Below the pieces are notes generated by a model, which worked only from the letters and a program-made list of their open reading frames with translations, searched no databases and was not told the DNA's origin. From NCBI RefSeq assembly GCF_025370875.1, contig NZ_JAMXFD010000008.1, positions 187,907 to 251,906 on the forward strand: DNA of 64,000 bases, in the 5' to 3' direction. Origin of the DNA: Laspinema palackyanum D2c (GTDB lineage Bacteria > Cyanobacteriota > Cyanobacteriia > Cyanobacteriales > Laspinemataceae). This document shows, piece after piece, positions 63,237 through 64,000 of this stretch. A program made the position numbers and the translations under genes. Position 1 is the first letter of the stretch, and each line of letters opens with the position of its first letter.

Positions 63237-63350
63237 GGCGGGGGTTCAAACCCCCGCCTAACAGCTTAAGTCGGTTAGAAACCGACTGAAGATTTTGTAA
63301 ATCCCTGGAATGGTCCCAGTCGGTTTCCAACCGATTCGCCCGACAACCCC
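63237..63350. repeat. REP pair on the left of the RAYT gene
   Basis: Palindrome arms GGCGGGGGTT/AACCCCCGCC (63237-63258), then GTCGGTTAGAAACCGACT near 63270, then GACTGAAGATTTTGTAAATC, then GTCGGTTTCCAACCGA. It ends just past the 3' end of the transposase gene (its stop is at 63361). Confidence 0.85.
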
Positions 63351-63360
63351 CCAAATGTCT

Positions 63361-63816
63361 TTATTTATCAAACTGAGGGGAATGCCAGATTGAGGGGGGA
63401 TCATCTCGATCGCTCATTTGTTCCAAAGCGGCGATCTCTGTGTTATTTTGATGATGAATTTTCTGATTTTGAACGTAGTTCACTGCTATATCCAGTTGCT
63501 TTCGACCTACAGAAAATACTCCATAACCGTCTTGCCATCCAAATTTTAGAGTGGGTTCACCACCCGTATGATTCAAATGATAGGCACTACTCCCTTTAAT
63601 ATGTTTGACAAATTCGGCCACGGATAAACTAGGCGGAATAGAAACGACCAAATGAATATGGTTTTCTATGCCACCAATGGCATGAACTATGCATCCCAGG
63701 GCGTTAGCTTTTCCGATAATATATTGATACAATACAGGTTCTCTCTCTGGAGTTATCAAAGGTTGACGCTTCTTAGTGGCCCATACCAAATGATAATAGA
63801 TTCGCCAGAGAGACAT
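63361..63816 (-). CDS. REP-associated / IS200-type tyrosine transposase (RAYT-like)
   Basis: A 151-residue Y1-type transposase. The HUH motif is ENHIHLVVSIPP; the catalytic tyrosine lies in AVNYVQNQKIHHQN. The start is placed at 63816 (MSLWRIYYHLVWATKKRQP), because AGGAG lies 8 bases upstream; the ATG six bases earlier is too close to it. IS200/IS605 TnpA and RAYT proteins share this fold. It is flanked on both sides by the same palindromes in the same orientation, and these are dispersed through the drm operon, which favours the RAYT interpretation. No tnpB lies beside it. Confidence 0.85.
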   Translation of the reverse strand: MSLWRIYYHLVWATKKRQPLITPEREPVLYQYIIGKANALGCIVHAIGGIENHIHLVVSIPPSLSVAEFVKHIKGSSAYHLNHTGGEPTLKFGWQDGYGVFSVGRKQLDIAVNYVQNQKIHHQNNTEIAALEQMSDRDDPPSIWHSPQFDK

Positions 63817-63878
63817 ACCCATTTCTCCTGAGTCAGTTTTTTTAATTCATAGGATTTTATCAAAGATTTGGCGGGATT

Positions 63879-64000
63879 TCAAACCTAACAGATCTGGCGG
63901 GGGGTTGGGGGGCGATCGCCCCCCAACCCGGCGGGGGTTTAAACCCCCGCCTAACACCGAAAGTCGGATAAATCCGACTGAAGAGTTTGTAAATCCCTCC
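63879..64000. repeat. REP cluster on the right of the RAYT gene
   Basis: A perfect 28-bp palindrome centred on HIP1 at 63902-63929 (GGGTTGGGGG-GCGATCGC-CCCCAACCC), then arms GGCGGGGGTTT/AAACCCCCGCC (63930-63951), then AGTCGGATAAATCCGACT (63962-63979), then GACTGAAGAGTTTGTAAATC to the window edge. The last part matches the left flank at 63284-63306. Confidence 0.85.

Overview
The window is chromosomal DNA of a filamentous-type cyanobacterium. The octamer GCGATCGC (HIP1) occurs dozens of times in and between genes. Typical cyanobacterial genes are present: photosynthetic GAPDH (gap2), class II FBPase/SBPase (glpX), the efp-accB pair, a CYP38/TLP40-like thylakoid-lumen cyclophilin, hemA and a UPF0182 protein. 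Abundant dispersed palindromes and the gene mix suggest an Oscillatoriales-like organism; that genus-level guess is inference only. No rRNA, tRNA or CRISPR array was recognised.

Layout. 0-8.6 kb: NfeD-like protein, proS, two LmeA/DUF2993 paralogues flanking a structured RNA candidate and a HEAT-repeat protein, and a GerMN protein. 8.8-11.8 kb: an RTX/Calx-beta/FG-GAP surface protein, then an internally deleted IS1634-type element. 11.8-22.9 kb: mostly housekeeping (ArsR regulator, accB, efp, lumenal cyclophilin, thiL, gap2, nadD, murC-murB, ebfC, low-molecular-weight phosphatase) with clear hairpin terminators and a 146-bp fold-back element. 23-26.7 kb: modB-modA without modC, and an overlapping formaldehyde-detoxification pair (frmA-fghA). 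26.9-30.3 kb: a membrane-anchored NACHT-HEAT NTPase in AT-richer DNA. 31-42.4 kb: YecE-like protein, DoxX-like protein, response regulator, pgi, a small toxin-antitoxin-like pair, UPF0182, hemA, glpX. 42.9-47.9 kb: a large SBBP beta-propeller surface protein, clpS, a CPBP protease and a small secreted protein.

47.9-64 kb is an accessory defence island, all on the minus strand. Tandem near-identical Rpn-type PD-(D/E)XK nuclease genes plus a truncated copy lie next to a DISARM-type operon in the order drmMI (adenine methylase), drmA (helicase), drmB (DUF1998), drmC (phospholipase D). This is the class 1 order, but no drmD is seen in the 1.1 kb upstream of drmMI. That space holds a 14-copy 21/23-bp minisatellite and a REP-associated IS200-type tyrosine transposase (RAYT) flanked by palindromes. 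The same palindromes fill the drmB-drmA and drmA-drmMI gaps and encode the C-terminal tail of DrmA. The methylase gene contains in-frame palindromic insertions, a triple 36-bp repeat and, just before catalytic motif IV, a pure (ATGAAGG)5 heptanucleotide tract. Gain or loss of one unit would shift the frame, so this may be a phase-variable DISARM methylase. These points are the most promising leads in the window.
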